A stretch of DNA of 64,000 nt from the NCBI RefSeq assembly GCF_030005555.1, contig NZ_JASCQG010000004.1, forward strand, positions 1-64,000, given 5' to 3'. Origin of the DNA: Empedobacter sedimenti (GTDB lineage Bacteria > Bacteroidota > Bacteroidia > Flavobacteriales > Weeksellaceae). The position numbers and the translations under genes were made by a program. The notes below the pieces were generated by a model. The model worked only from the letters and a program-made list of their open reading frames with translations. It did no database searches and was not told the DNA's origin. Shown piece after piece: positions 8,794-17,479 of this stretch (within the stretch, counting starts at the first letter, position 1; every line of letters begins with the position of its first letter).

Positions 8794-9972
8794 ATGAAAT
8801 ATTTAAAAAAATCTACTTTTTACTTAAACAAATCGCAACGATTTGGCTTATACTTACTTTTCATATTAATCTTGTTGTTTGAAATTTTTCAGAATTTCTC
8901 ATTTCAACATGAAACCTATGTTTTAACCGACTCGGATAAAGCATTGTTAGAATCGTATAAAACACAAGTTGAAACATCAAAATCATCGTTCAAATCTACA
9001 TATGTAAAAGATTCGTTGAAACCATTTAATCCAAATGATTTTTCGCAAGAAGATTGGATGAAAATTGGTTTTTCTGAGCGTCAAGCAGAAGTTATTCTCA
9101 AATACAAAGGAATTGTAGGCGGCGAATTTACATCAAAAGAACAAATCAAGAAATGTTATGTAATTGATGAAGAAAAATATAAGGAGTTAGAACCTTTTAT
9201 TCTGTTACCTGAAAAATCTACATCTACTTTTGAAACCAAATATCCTGAAAAACAGATTGCGTACAGTAATTTCAATCCGAATGATTTGCCACAACAAGGT
9301 TGGGAAAGAGTTGGTTTTACACCAAAACAGGCTGAAGTAATCATGAAATACAAACAAATAGTTGGTGGAAAATTTACAAGTAAAGAGCAAATCAAAAAGT
9401 GTTTTGTTATTTCTGATGAAAAATACAATGAAATGCAACGCTACATTTTGTTGCCAGAGCGTACAAAACAAGATGATAAACTAACTAAACAACAAACGGG
9501 TAAACACATTAATTATGTAAGGTTTAATCCAAATAATTATGCTGAAAATGATTGGCAAAAAATAGGTTTTTCGAGTAAGCAAGCTGAATCTATTTTAAAA
9601 TATAAACGAATTTTAGGTGGCGAGTTTAAATCAAAAGAGCAAATCAAGAAGTGTTACATGATTTCGGATGAAAAATACAACGAAATACAAGCTTTTATTG
9701 ATTTACCAGAAACAGTAGAATACAAACCTGAAAAACCTAAAGTAGAAGAAAAATCTATTGAGAAGGTTAATATTCAAGGTAAATTTAATCCAAATGATTT
9801 GAGCTTAGAAGATTGGATAAAACTGGGATTTACAGAAAAACAAGCTACAACAATACTCAACTATAAGCGTTCTTTAGGTGGAAAATTTAAAGATGCCAAA
9901 ACATTAAAAAAAGCATATTCTATTAGCGAAGAAAAATATAAAGAAATAGAACCTCATCTCATTTTTGAGTAG
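8794..9972 (+). CDS. Membrane-anchored protein with four helix-hairpin-helix-like (ComEA-type) repeats
   Basis: This encodes 392 residues. One membrane helix (about 17-33) is followed by four copies of a ~60-residue repeat starting at about residues 78, 160, 244 and 331. Each reads FNPND...W.K.GF..KQAE.ILKYK...GG.F.SKEQIKK.Y.I..EKY..., ending in a short LPE tail in the first three. The repeats resemble the HhH fold of ComEA/T2SK-type proteins, which bind DNA without sequence preference or link secretion components. Four copies are more than the one or two usual in ComEA. The domain would face the periplasm. A role in DNA uptake is possible but not shown by neighbours. Confidence 0.75.
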   Translation: MKYLKKSTFYLNKSQRFGLYLLFILILLFEIFQNFSFQHETYVLTDSDKALLESYKTQVETSKSSFKSTYVKDSLKPFNPNDFSQEDWMKIGFSERQAEVILKYKGIVGGEFTSKEQIKKCYVIDEEKYKELEPFILLPEKSTSTFETKYPEKQIAYSNFNPNDLPQQGWERVGFTPKQAEVIMKYKQIVGGKFTSKEQIKKCFVISDEKYNEMQRYILLPERTKQDDKLTKQQTGKHINYVRFNPNNYAENDWQKIGFSSKQAESILKYKRILGGEFKSKEQIKKCYMISDEKYNEIQAFIDLPETVEYKPEKPKVEEKSIEKVNIQGKFNPNDLSLEDWIKLGFTEKQATTILNYKRSLGGKFKDAKTLKKAYSISEEKYKEIEPHLIFE

Positions 9973-9998
9973 GCGGTTTTCATAGGTTGGTTTTAAAA

Positions 9999-10036
9999 AA
10001 TAAACGCGTCAAAGAAATTTCTGAGACGCGTTTATT
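9999..10036. terminator. Bidirectional terminator
   Basis: An inverted repeat (AATAAACGCGTC / GACGCGTTTATT) with flanking A and T runs lies between the convergent HhH-repeat gene and the M16 protease gene. Confidence 0.75.
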
Positions 10037-10053
10037 AATTTATTTAAAAAGGA

Positions 10054-12966
10054 TTAATAGTTAAATAACTCTTCTAAAGTTAATTCTTTTACTTCTCCTA
10101 ATTTTTGTACTGCATTCCAATCTAAATTGGTTTTATTCCCAATCAATCCAACATTGTATTTTTGTCCTTTAATGTGTTTATTAAAGAAATCATTTAACTG
10201 ATCTAATGTTAATGTTGAAGTTTGCGCATAAATATCTTTGTTGATATCATAGTTTAAACCGCGATCTTGTAACGCTAACCAATAAAAGAACACATTTGCT
10301 TTTGTATAACGCTTAGTTGCAATTTGTTTTAAGGCTGCAACTTTAGAGTTTTCGAACTGATTTGACGCTTTTGGCATATTATTCATCAACTCGTTCATCG
10401 CTTCTACAGCTTGTGGCAACTTATTTGCTTGCGTTCCGATATTCGCTCTTACATAATTGTATAAATCCTTTTTACCAGCATTAGAATAACTTGATCTTGC
10501 CGAATAAGCTAAAGATTTAGATTCTCTAATTTCTTGAAAAACAATTGAAGATAATCCTCCTCCAAAATATTCATTAAAAATACCTGATGAAGTTAACAAT
10601 GTAGGATCATATTTTGTATCTCTTGCAACAAAATTAATTTCCGCTTGCACCATATCATAAGGAGCAAAATAAACCTTTCCATCTGTAACTGGTTGTGGAT
10701 AATCTTTTTTAGTTGGATAATCCAATCCTTTACCAAAGTTATGATATTGCTCGATTGCTTTTTTCGTCAATTTAACATCATTCCCATAGTAGAAAACTTG
10801 ATGTTTGTAATTAAAGAAATCCTTAATAATTTGCGTTAATTCTTTTGGATCAATTGCTTTCAAATCTGCTTCAGAAATAATATCTCTCGAACGATTATCA
10901 GGTCCATTCTGAGCATAAACATTTAATAAAGCAGCAATAACATTTTTATTCTTTTTAGAATTTTCTCTCGATTTCAAGATTGTTTTCACATATTCTTGGT
11001 ACGAATCGTTGTTTGCTACAGCGTCACTAATCAAATGTTCAAATAATTTGATCCCTTCTGTTAAATTCTTTTGTAAACCTGTTATGTAAACAAATGTTCT
11101 GTCACTACCCGAATTTACACCGTACTCTACTCCTATTTTATAGAATTCTTTCTTTAAATTTTCAGGCGTATATTTAGATGTTCCTAAATAATTTAAGTAA
11201 TTAATCGCTAAACCTAATTTCTTGTTATGATCAGAACCCATATCAGAAATGTAGTAAACCGAACTCAAATCATTTGTTTTATTGTCTATCGAAGTAAATT
11301 TTGCACTCTTTACTTTCCCTTCGTTCATCTCTTTCTTGAAGTCAACAAAAACTGGCGCAATATCTTTTGATTCAATTTTCATGAAATCTTTATAAAACTG
11401 AGATTCAGCTCCACGATTTAATTGAATTGGTGTAATTCCTGGATTAGAAACACGTACTAAATCTTTGTTTTCTCCTTGACGTTTGTAAACAATTACATAA
11501 TTATTTGTATAGTTTTTCTTCGCAAAATCCATCAATTCTTGCTTCGTTACACGTCCCATTTCATCGTACTGATCAACAACTTGTGCCCAAGGCATATCAT
11601 TGATATATGATTTATAAAGACTTGCAGCTAAAGAACGAGAATCATTCCAGCTTTGTAAACGAGATTTTTTCAAATCATTTACAACAGCTTCAATCATCCA
11701 ATCTTCAAATTTTCCTTGTTTGATGTTTTCTAATTGTGCTAACATCAAATCGCGAACTTCGTCTAAGCTTTGTCCTTGTTTAGGTGCTCCAGAAAAAGAG
11801 TGCATTCCGTAGTCACGGAAAAAAGAAGCTCCACTTCCTGCTCCTAAAGCTTTCTGTTGTTGATTAATGTTCAAATCAATTAATCCTGCAGTAGAATTAC
11901 TTAAAATATAATCGATTAACGTAACATATTTGGCATCAGAACTTTTAGCTCCATTAAAACGATAAGCAAATTGCACACGCTCAGAAGACGGGCTAAAAAC
12001 TTCACTTGTCACAATCTTTTTTACAGGCTCTTCTTTCGCTACATATTGTGTTGGTGCTGGTTTTGCAGCATAACTACCAAAATATTTATCAATCATTGGT
12101 ACAGCTGTATCAAAATCAAAATCTCCGATTAACATCACAGCCATATTATTTGGCACATAATATTTATCAAAGTAATTATGAATTGCAACCATCGAAGGAT
12201 TCTTTAAATGTTCAGAAGTACCAATCGTAGTTTGTGTTCCGTAGTGAGACTTTGGAAATAATGTTTCCATCAATTTATAATAAACTAAACGTCCATCATT
12301 ATCCTGAGAACGGTTAAATTCCTCATAAACTGCTTCTAACTCTGTATGAAAAAGACGTAAAGTTAATTCACTAAAACGCTCAGACTCTACTTTCAAAAAT
12401 TTTTCTAATTCGTTATTCGGAATATTATTATGATAAATTGTTTCCTCTAAAGATGTATGCGCGTTAGTTCCTGATGCTCCCAAAGAAGAAATTAATTTAT
12501 CATACTCATTTGCAACAGCGTATTTTGAAGCTTCTTGCGAAACCTCATCAATTTTCTTGTAAAGTGCTATCTTTTTAGCAGGATCTTTTTCAGCTTTGTG
12601 CTGCTCGTATAAATCAGAAATCTGTTTAATTAAAGGTTTCTCAACAGCCCAATTTTGTGTTCCTATTTTTGAAGTTCCTTTAAAAACCATGTGTTCTAAG
12701 TAGTGAGCCAAACCTGTATTATCTTCTGGATCGTTGTTAGAACCTGTTTTTACCGCAATATGTGTCTGAATTCTTGGTTCATCTTTTAATTGAGCCAAAT
12801 AAATTTTCAAACCATTTTTAAGCGTATAAATTCGTGTATTTGAAGGATCATTTTCTACAATTTCGTAGTTATATCCTTTGTTGTCAGTTTTTTTCACAGT
12901 CTTTAATTGTGCATAAGTTAAAACGGAAGTAAACATAATTCCGCAAAATAGAAACGATTTCCTCAT
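10054..12966 (-). CDS. M16-family zinc metalloprotease (pitrilysin-like), secreted
   Basis: This encodes 970 residues with a signal peptide (residues 1-19, ending LTYAQ). The inverted zinc motif HxxEH is present as HYLEH (residues 88-92), with the downstream glutamate region LEAVYEEFNR supplying the third ligand. Two M16 halves are fused: the first carries the active site and the second, with AYSARSSYSNAGKKD, is the inactive partner typical of single-chain periplasmic M16 enzymes. It likely degrades peptides in the periplasm. It is monocistronic, with a terminator at its 3' end. Confidence 0.92.
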   Translation of the reverse strand: MRKSFLFCGIMFTSVLTYAQLKTVKKTDNKGYNYEIVENDPSNTRIYTLKNGLKIYLAQLKDEPRIQTHIAVKTGSNNDPEDNTGLAHYLEHMVFKGTSKIGTQNWAVEKPLIKQISDLYEQHKAEKDPAKKIALYKKIDEVSQEASKYAVANEYDKLISSLGASGTNAHTSLEETIYHNNIPNNELEKFLKVESERFSELTLRLFHTELEAVYEEFNRSQDNDGRLVYYKLMETLFPKSHYGTQTTIGTSEHLKNPSMVAIHNYFDKYYVPNNMAVMLIGDFDFDTAVPMIDKYFGSYAAKPAPTQYVAKEEPVKKIVTSEVFSPSSERVQFAYRFNGAKSSDAKYVTLIDYILSNSTAGLIDLNINQQQKALGAGSGASFFRDYGMHSFSGAPKQGQSLDEVRDLMLAQLENIKQGKFEDWMIEAVVNDLKKSRLQSWNDSRSLAASLYKSYINDMPWAQVVDQYDEMGRVTKQELMDFAKKNYTNNYVIVYKRQGENKDLVRVSNPGITPIQLNRGAESQFYKDFMKIESKDIAPVFVDFKKEMNEGKVKSAKFTSIDNKTNDLSSVYYISDMGSDHNKKLGLAINYLNYLGTSKYTPENLKKEFYKIGVEYGVNSGSDRTFVYITGLQKNLTEGIKLFEHLISDAVANNDSYQEYVKTILKSRENSKKNKNVIAALLNVYAQNGPDNRSRDIISEADLKAIDPKELTQIIKDFFNYKHQVFYYGNDVKLTKKAIEQYHNFGKGLDYPTKKDYPQPVTDGKVYFAPYDMVQAEINFVARDTKYDPTLLTSSGIFNEYFGGGLSSIVFQEIRESKSLAYSARSSYSNAGKKDLYNYVRANIGTQANKLPQAVEAMNELMNNMPKASNQFENSKVAALKQIATKRYTKANVFFYWLALQDRGLNYDINKDIYAQTSTLTLDQLNDFFNKHIKGQKYNVGLIGNKTNLDWNAVQKLGEVKELTLEELFNY

Positions 12967-13041
12967 GTTGTAATTTTAATTTCTTAAAAATAAGAAATTT
13001 TTATTAGTCATTCAGAGAAAATATAAAATATTGAGAATGAT

Positions 13042-13419
13042 TTATTTTACTAATTTAAAACCGATTACTGTAAAAATCAATCCAATAATTACACTCGAAA
13101 GAATATAAATAATTGGTGTGATGTAATTTTGTTGTTGAATTAGATTAAAATTTTCATACGAAAAACTCGAAAATGTTGTGAAACCTCCACAAAATCCTGT
13201 TATCAGTAAAAAATTGAAATAACTATTTCCTAAATCATTTTTGATTGAATATCCATACAAAGCGCCAATCAAAAAACAACCGATACTATTTGTCAAAAAC
13301 GTAGCAAATGGAAAAGGTTGCGCGTAATACTTTCCGATTCCGTATGATATTAAAAATCTTGCAACACTACCAAAAGCGCCGCCTAAACCAACAAATAGTA
13401 TAGATTTTAAGAGATTCAT
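13042..13419 (-). CDS. crcB: CrcB/Fluc fluoride channel
   Basis: This 125-residue protein has four membrane helices. It has the family N-terminus GLGGAFGSVARF, the TN motif (TFLTNSIGCFLIG) and the phenylalanine-rich GFCGGFTTFSSFS segment that lines the fluoride pore. The Fluc family exports fluoride as a dual-topology dimer. The start codon overlaps the stop of the preceding small membrane protein by 1 bp. I saw no fluoride riboswitch upstream. Confidence 0.92.
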   Translation of the reverse strand: MNLLKSILFVGLGGAFGSVARFLISYGIGKYYAQPFPFATFLTNSIGCFLIGALYGYSIKNDLGNSYFNFLLITGFCGGFTTFSSFSYENFNLIQQQNYITPIIYILSSVIIGLIFTVIGFKLVK

Positions 13420-13625
13420 TAAATTCTGTTAACAATTTTAATCAAAACTAAAAATAACAAAATGATAAATGAAATAATTCCTAAAAAGAATAAACCTAAT
13501 CCAAAATAAATAATTGTAATTGTTCCAATATTCCAACCGATTAAGTTGATTGAATAACCAATCAAAATCAGTACTACTGAAATCAATAAAAATTTGAAAT
13601 TATTTACTTTTTTTAGATTCATCAT
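13419..13625 (-). CDS. Small two-helix membrane protein
   Basis: This encodes 68 residues with two hydrophobic helices (about 12-30 and 34-60) and almost nothing else. No family is recognised. It overlaps crcB by one base and is likely translated together with it. A second ATG directly follows the first, so the start could be one codon later. Confidence 0.55.
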   Translation of the reverse strand: MMNLKKVNNFKFLLISVVLILIGYSINLIGWNIGTITIIYFGLGLFFLGIISFIILLFLVLIKIVNRI

Positions 13626-13636
13626 TTCTAAAGATG

Positions 13637-13666
13637 CGAAGCTGAAACAAGTTCAGCTTGACATCT
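13637..13666. repeat. Dispersed hairpin repeat, copy 1
   Basis: AAGCTGAA-ACAAG-TTCAGCTT forms an 8-bp stem with a 5-nt loop, followed by GACA. Related copies are at 33183-33207, 37464-37492, 49602-49630 and 49649-49672. Confidence 0.6.
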
Positions 13667-13695
13667 GTATATTATTTTGAGTATTAAATATAAAA

Positions 13696-15264
13696 CTATT
13701 TTTCGATAAAATTCTTCACAGCAATCGCAACTTTTGCTCCGTCCATAGCAGCAGAAATAATTCCACCAGCGTAACCTGCCCCTTCGGCGCAAGGAAATAA
13801 ACCAGCAATTTGTGTATGTTCTAAAGTTTCTTCATTTCTCGGAATACGAACAGGCGAAGAAGTTCTGGATTCTGTTGCGACAATATTTGCGTTTTCGGTA
13901 TAGTAACCATTCATTTTTTTACCAAATGTTTGAAAACCTAATTTCAAAGATTGATGAACTTCTTTTGGTAAAATATCACTCAATAGACCTGATGTTAAAC
14001 CTGGTAAATAAGAACAATCATTCAATGAATTAGATAATTTCCCTGAAACAAAATCAGTCATTCGTTGCCCAGGCGCTTTTAATTTACCTCCACCAACTTG
14101 CCACGCTTTTTGCTCGACCATTTGTTGAAACTTCATTCCAGCTAAAGGTCCAGTAAAACCATATTTAGCAAAATCTTTTTCATCAACTGTTACAACCATT
14201 CCCGAGTTTGCAAAAAATCCGTCACGTTTGGAAGGAGACCAACCATTTACAACCAATTCTCCTTCGTCTGTAGATGCAGGAGCAATAATTCCACCAGGAC
14301 ACATACAAAAAGAGAAAACGCCGCGACCAGCTTCTTGAGAAACTAACGAATAAGATGCGGGAGGAAGAAACTCGTTTCGTTCTGACCCAATTGGACAATG
14401 ATATTGAGCAGAATCAATCAAACTTTGGTGATGTTCTACACGAACGCCCAATGCAAAAGGTTTTGCTTCGATTAAAACATTCTTTTCATCTAACATTCTA
14501 AAAATATCACGAGCCGAATGTCCCGTTGCTAAGATCAAAGAAGAAGTTTTAATTTTTTTATCATGATTGATTTCAATTCCTTTGATTTGATTATTCTCGA
14601 TGATAATATCTGTTAGTTTTGTATCAAACCAAACTTCACCACCGCATTCGATAATCGCTTCGCGCATGTTAGCAATAATCCCAGGCAATTTATTCGTTCC
14701 GATATGTGGATGCGCTTCTTGCAAAATACGTTCTGTCGCACCGAAATGTACAAACCATTGCAAGGATTTCAGGATATTTCCACGTTTTGTAGAGCGCGTA
14801 TATAATTTTCCGTCCGAATAAGTTCCAGCACCACCTTCGCCATAACAATAGTTCGATTCAGGATTTACTTTTCCTTCTTTGTTCATCGCCGCTAAATCAC
14901 GACGACGGTCACGAACATTTTTACCACGCTCGATGATAATTGGTTTCAGACCTTGTTCTATTAATTCTAACGCAGCAAATAATCCAGCAGGACCAGCACC
15001 AGCAATATAAACTTCGTGTTTATTTTCTACATTTTGAAGATTTGGATGAAACTCAAAAGCATCAGAAAATTCTTCGTTAATAAAAACATTGACTTGTAAT
15101 TGTGCGATGATATTTCGGCTTCGCGCATCTAAAGATCGACGAATAATTTGGTAAGCATTGATGTTCTCCGGTTTTGTTTTAACAGCAGATGCTAAACGTT
15201 GTTTCAAAATTTTCTCGTTTGCAGCTTCTGTAGGAGAAATTCGTATCGTTACATTTTGAGGCAT
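13696..15264 (-). CDS. FAD-dependent oxidoreductase (COG2509-like)
   Basis: This encodes 522 residues. An N-terminal region of about 85 residues precedes a Rossmann FAD-binding motif (GAGPAGLFAALELIEQG). Further motifs include a Gly-rich stretch (GEGGAGTYSDGKLYTR), an ATGHSARD motif and a C-terminal FAD-binding segment with AEGAGYAGGIISAAMDG. This matches the uncharacterised FAD-dependent dehydrogenase group COG2509, whose substrate is not known. It is monocistronic. It should not be confused with the GidA/MnmG or HI0933 families, which share the FAD fold. Confidence 0.85.
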   Translation of the reverse strand: MPQNVTIRISPTEAANEKILKQRLASAVKTKPENINAYQIIRRSLDARSRNIIAQLQVNVFINEEFSDAFEFHPNLQNVENKHEVYIAGAGPAGLFAALELIEQGLKPIIIERGKNVRDRRRDLAAMNKEGKVNPESNYCYGEGGAGTYSDGKLYTRSTKRGNILKSLQWFVHFGATERILQEAHPHIGTNKLPGIIANMREAIIECGGEVWFDTKLTDIIIENNQIKGIEINHDKKIKTSSLILATGHSARDIFRMLDEKNVLIEAKPFALGVRVEHHQSLIDSAQYHCPIGSERNEFLPPASYSLVSQEAGRGVFSFCMCPGGIIAPASTDEGELVVNGWSPSKRDGFFANSGMVVTVDEKDFAKYGFTGPLAGMKFQQMVEQKAWQVGGGKLKAPGQRMTDFVSGKLSNSLNDCSYLPGLTSGLLSDILPKEVHQSLKLGFQTFGKKMNGYYTENANIVATESRTSSPVRIPRNEETLEHTQIAGLFPCAEGAGYAGGIISAAMDGAKVAIAVKNFIEK

Positions 15265-15364
15265 AATTATTGACTAAAAAATAAAGTACAAAATTAGTTG
15301 AAAAAGCACTTAGTTGAATAGCTTTTAGAACTGTTTTTATAAAAAATATCCAAAAAAATAAATT

Positions 15365-15760
15365 ATGATTAAAAAAACTTTCTTAACAATTAGCGGAAGT
15401 GCATTACTATTTTCTTGTGCTACAAACGGAAGCAAAGACAAAACGATTAATTTAGATACTGTAGAAACTGAAAAAACAATTACACTAAATGCTGGTGATC
15501 AAGTTAAATTAGAACTTACCACAAATCCTACAACAGGATATGATTGGGTAACAGACGAACCAGAAGATTGTAGTGTAAAAATTATAGATAAATCTAATGT
15601 AAAAACAACTGCTGAAGGCGTGATGGGCGCTCCGAGTAAAAATGTATATGTTATAAAAGCAAACCAAAAAGGTGAATGTACAATACGTTTTGATTACAAA
15701 AGAAGTTGGGAAAAAGAAGAACCAACGAATTCTAAAGAAATTACTTTCATTGTAAAATAA
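15365..15760 (+). CDS. Chagasin-like (I42 family) cysteine protease inhibitor lipoprotein
   Basis: This encodes 131 residues with a lipoprotein signal (lipobox LLFSC, Cys18). The chagasin fold is marked by the loop motif NPTTGY (54-59), a glycine loop GVMG (85-88) and an RSW segment (113-115) that corresponds to the RPW/F loop. In chagasin these three loops enter the active site of papain-like proteases. It is convergent with a papain-like protease gene only 50 bp away, so the two may act as an inhibitor and target pair. Anchored in the envelope, it could protect the cell from its own or foreign cysteine proteases. Confidence 0.88.
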   Translation: MIKKTFLTISGSALLFSCATNGSKDKTINLDTVETEKTITLNAGDQVKLELTTNPTTGYDWVTDEPEDCSVKIIDKSNVKTTAEGVMGAPSKNVYVIKANQKGECTIRFDYKRSWEKEEPTNSKEITFIVK

Positions 15761-15764
15761 AACC

Positions 15765-15797
15765 AAAAAAGCTCTCGAAATCGAGAGCTTTTTTATA
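15765..15797. terminator. Bidirectional terminator
   Basis: An inverted repeat (AAAAAAGCTCTCGA / TCGAGAGCTTTTTT) lies between the convergent inhibitor and protease genes. Confidence 0.8.
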
Positions 15798-15810
15798 ATT
15801 ATTTCAGAAA

Positions 15811-17004
15811 TTAGATTCCTAATTTTTTCAACGTTTGTTTTTGAACACCGTTTTTGTGAACTAAAATATTTGTTGTTTTGTACTGAACAAAAGCTTTTGT
15901 TACATAAAGATATCCTTCGTAATCGTTCGTTAAACCCCAAGAGTTTTTCACGATGTAGTAATCTTTACCATTTTGATCTTTTGCAATACCAACAATGTGC
16001 ATTCCGTGATCATCAGTCGTTTGGTAATCATCAAAAGCAGCTTGACGCATATCTTCTGTAATCACTTTTTCTGGTTTTGGACCTTTGAACATATCTGCTT
16101 TTTGTTGTGCATTCATATCTGCAAAATCAACTTCTGGTACATACGCTACACCATTTTTCCAGCTAAATCCTTTTTCAGAAACGTCTGTTGCCCAAGCAAC
16201 TGTAAACCCATTTTTCAAAGCATAATCAATGTTATCAGTCATCTCTGTCATCGGAACATTGTAGAAAGATTCGTACGCCCAGTTATCAGGAATCGCTAAT
16301 ACAAACGGTTTGTAATATGTATGATCTTTGAAAGATGTAATTGCAACATAATCGTTTGGATTAATTCCTACTACTTGATCAGCAAATGTACGTGGTGTAT
16401 ATTTTTTTCCGTTGTATGTGAATTCTTTTGGATATTCTCCTAAATAGCTATCCAAAACAGCTGTATAGGCTTTCTCCCAGTTTGTTGTTAATTTACCATT
16501 TGGATTTGCAACAACCGCTTTCAAAACTCCTTCTTGAATTGCAGCCATTTCACCAAATTGGTTTGTTTTTGTTCCGTAATTCAAACCTGTGTAAGTTTCA
16601 GTCGGTACAGCACCGTATTTTTTGATTGTATTTAAAACATCATAAAAAGAACCTCCGTCACCTAAAGTTGTTGCACCGTGCATGCGAACATATTGTTTTC
16701 CTTTCTCAACATATGTGTTTCTTGCATTGAAAATTGGAGACAATTGAATAGGTTGTTTTCCCATTCTTATCATTTCTGATTCGAAGAAAGAATTTCCTGA
16801 ATATGACCAACAAGTTCCTGATGAACCTTGGTTTTCTACTGGAGTTTTAGCTAAATTGATAACGTCAGTAAATTTGAAAGCTTCTTTACTATTTTCACTA
16901 ACATTTTTGTTCAAAGAATTAACTAAATTGTCTTGTGCAGACGCCAATTGAGCTGAAGCTAAAAATAAAGCTGAAGCTAAAACTGGATAAAAAATTTTAC
17001 GCAT
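15811..17004 (-). CDS. Secreted papain-like (C1 family) cysteine peptidase, bleomycin hydrolase/PepC type
   Basis: This encodes 397 residues with a signal peptide (residues 1-24, ending ASAQ). The catalytic residues are visible: the Gln of ENQGSSGTCW forms the oxyanion hole, Cys65 in GTCWSYSG is the nucleophile, His336 lies in DDHGMHIVG, and Asn354 in VKNSWG completes the triad. The insertion pattern and the DDHGMHIVG motif resemble C1B enzymes (bleomycin hydrolase, aminopeptidase C). Those are usually cytoplasmic; this one is exported. Its only near neighbour is a chagasin-like inhibitor gene. Confidence 0.92.
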   Translation of the reverse strand: MRKIFYPVLASALFLASAQLASAQDNLVNSLNKNVSENSKEAFKFTDVINLAKTPVENQGSSGTCWSYSGNSFFESEMIRMGKQPIQLSPIFNARNTYVEKGKQYVRMHGATTLGDGGSFYDVLNTIKKYGAVPTETYTGLNYGTKTNQFGEMAAIQEGVLKAVVANPNGKLTTNWEKAYTAVLDSYLGEYPKEFTYNGKKYTPRTFADQVVGINPNDYVAITSFKDHTYYKPFVLAIPDNWAYESFYNVPMTEMTDNIDYALKNGFTVAWATDVSEKGFSWKNGVAYVPEVDFADMNAQQKADMFKGPKPEKVITEDMRQAAFDDYQTTDDHGMHIVGIAKDQNGKDYYIVKNSWGLTNDYEGYLYVTKAFVQYKTTNILVHKNGVQKQTLKKLGI

Positions 17005-17137
17005 TTTTAAATTTATTTTGTGTGAGTATTTTATAAGTAGCTAATTTCACGAAAATGTTAACAATAAACCTATAAAAATTTAAAGTTTTTTTAATAAAAC
17101 TTCTTAGTATTCATTTACACAATACATTTGGTAAGCT

Positions 17138-17364
17138 AAAACAGACTTGTTTGTGATAACCGAGTCCTCGGGAAAGGTAAAACAACCTTGTTTGTAATAA
17201 ACCGAGTCTTCGGGCAAGGTAAAACATACCTGTTTGTAATTAAATTTTCTTTACGGACATTACAAACATACTTGTTTATAATAAACTTAGTGCTCGGGTA
17301 AGGTGAAACAACCTTGTTTGTAATCAAATCTTCTTTACGAATATTACAAACAGATATGATTGAG
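17138..17364 (-). repeat. Tandem palindromic repeat cluster B (~42-bp units)
   Basis: Five and a half tandem units start at about 17138, 17179, 17221, 17262, 17305 and 17346. On the + strand each begins AAACANNCTTGTTTGTAAT. Three continue with a hairpin arm such as CCGAGTCCTCGGG plus AAGGT, and two continue with TTTTCTTTACG plus an inverted copy of the core (ATTACAAACA). It is the same family as cluster A at 763-945 but in the opposite orientation. It fills most of the 475-bp gap before the orphan gene at 17480; nothing else is seen in that gap. Confidence 0.8.
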
Positions 17365-17479
17365 ATAAATGTAACTTTATAAATAATTATATTAGTGGAT
17401 AATTTAACGAAACAAAGTTATATTTTGCTTTGTGAAAAAATAATGTAACAGAAGATTTAAAAGTAAAATCGCAAAATAT

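Noticed and set aside
13419-13680. Fluoride riboswitch upstream of crcB
   Set aside because: No fluoride aptamer motif is visible in the 55 bp upstream of the small membrane gene or within it.
15509-15940. 143-residue minus-strand frame across the inhibitor gene and the protease end
   Set aside because: It lies antisense to the clear I42 inhibitor gene and crosses the terminator at 15765-15797.
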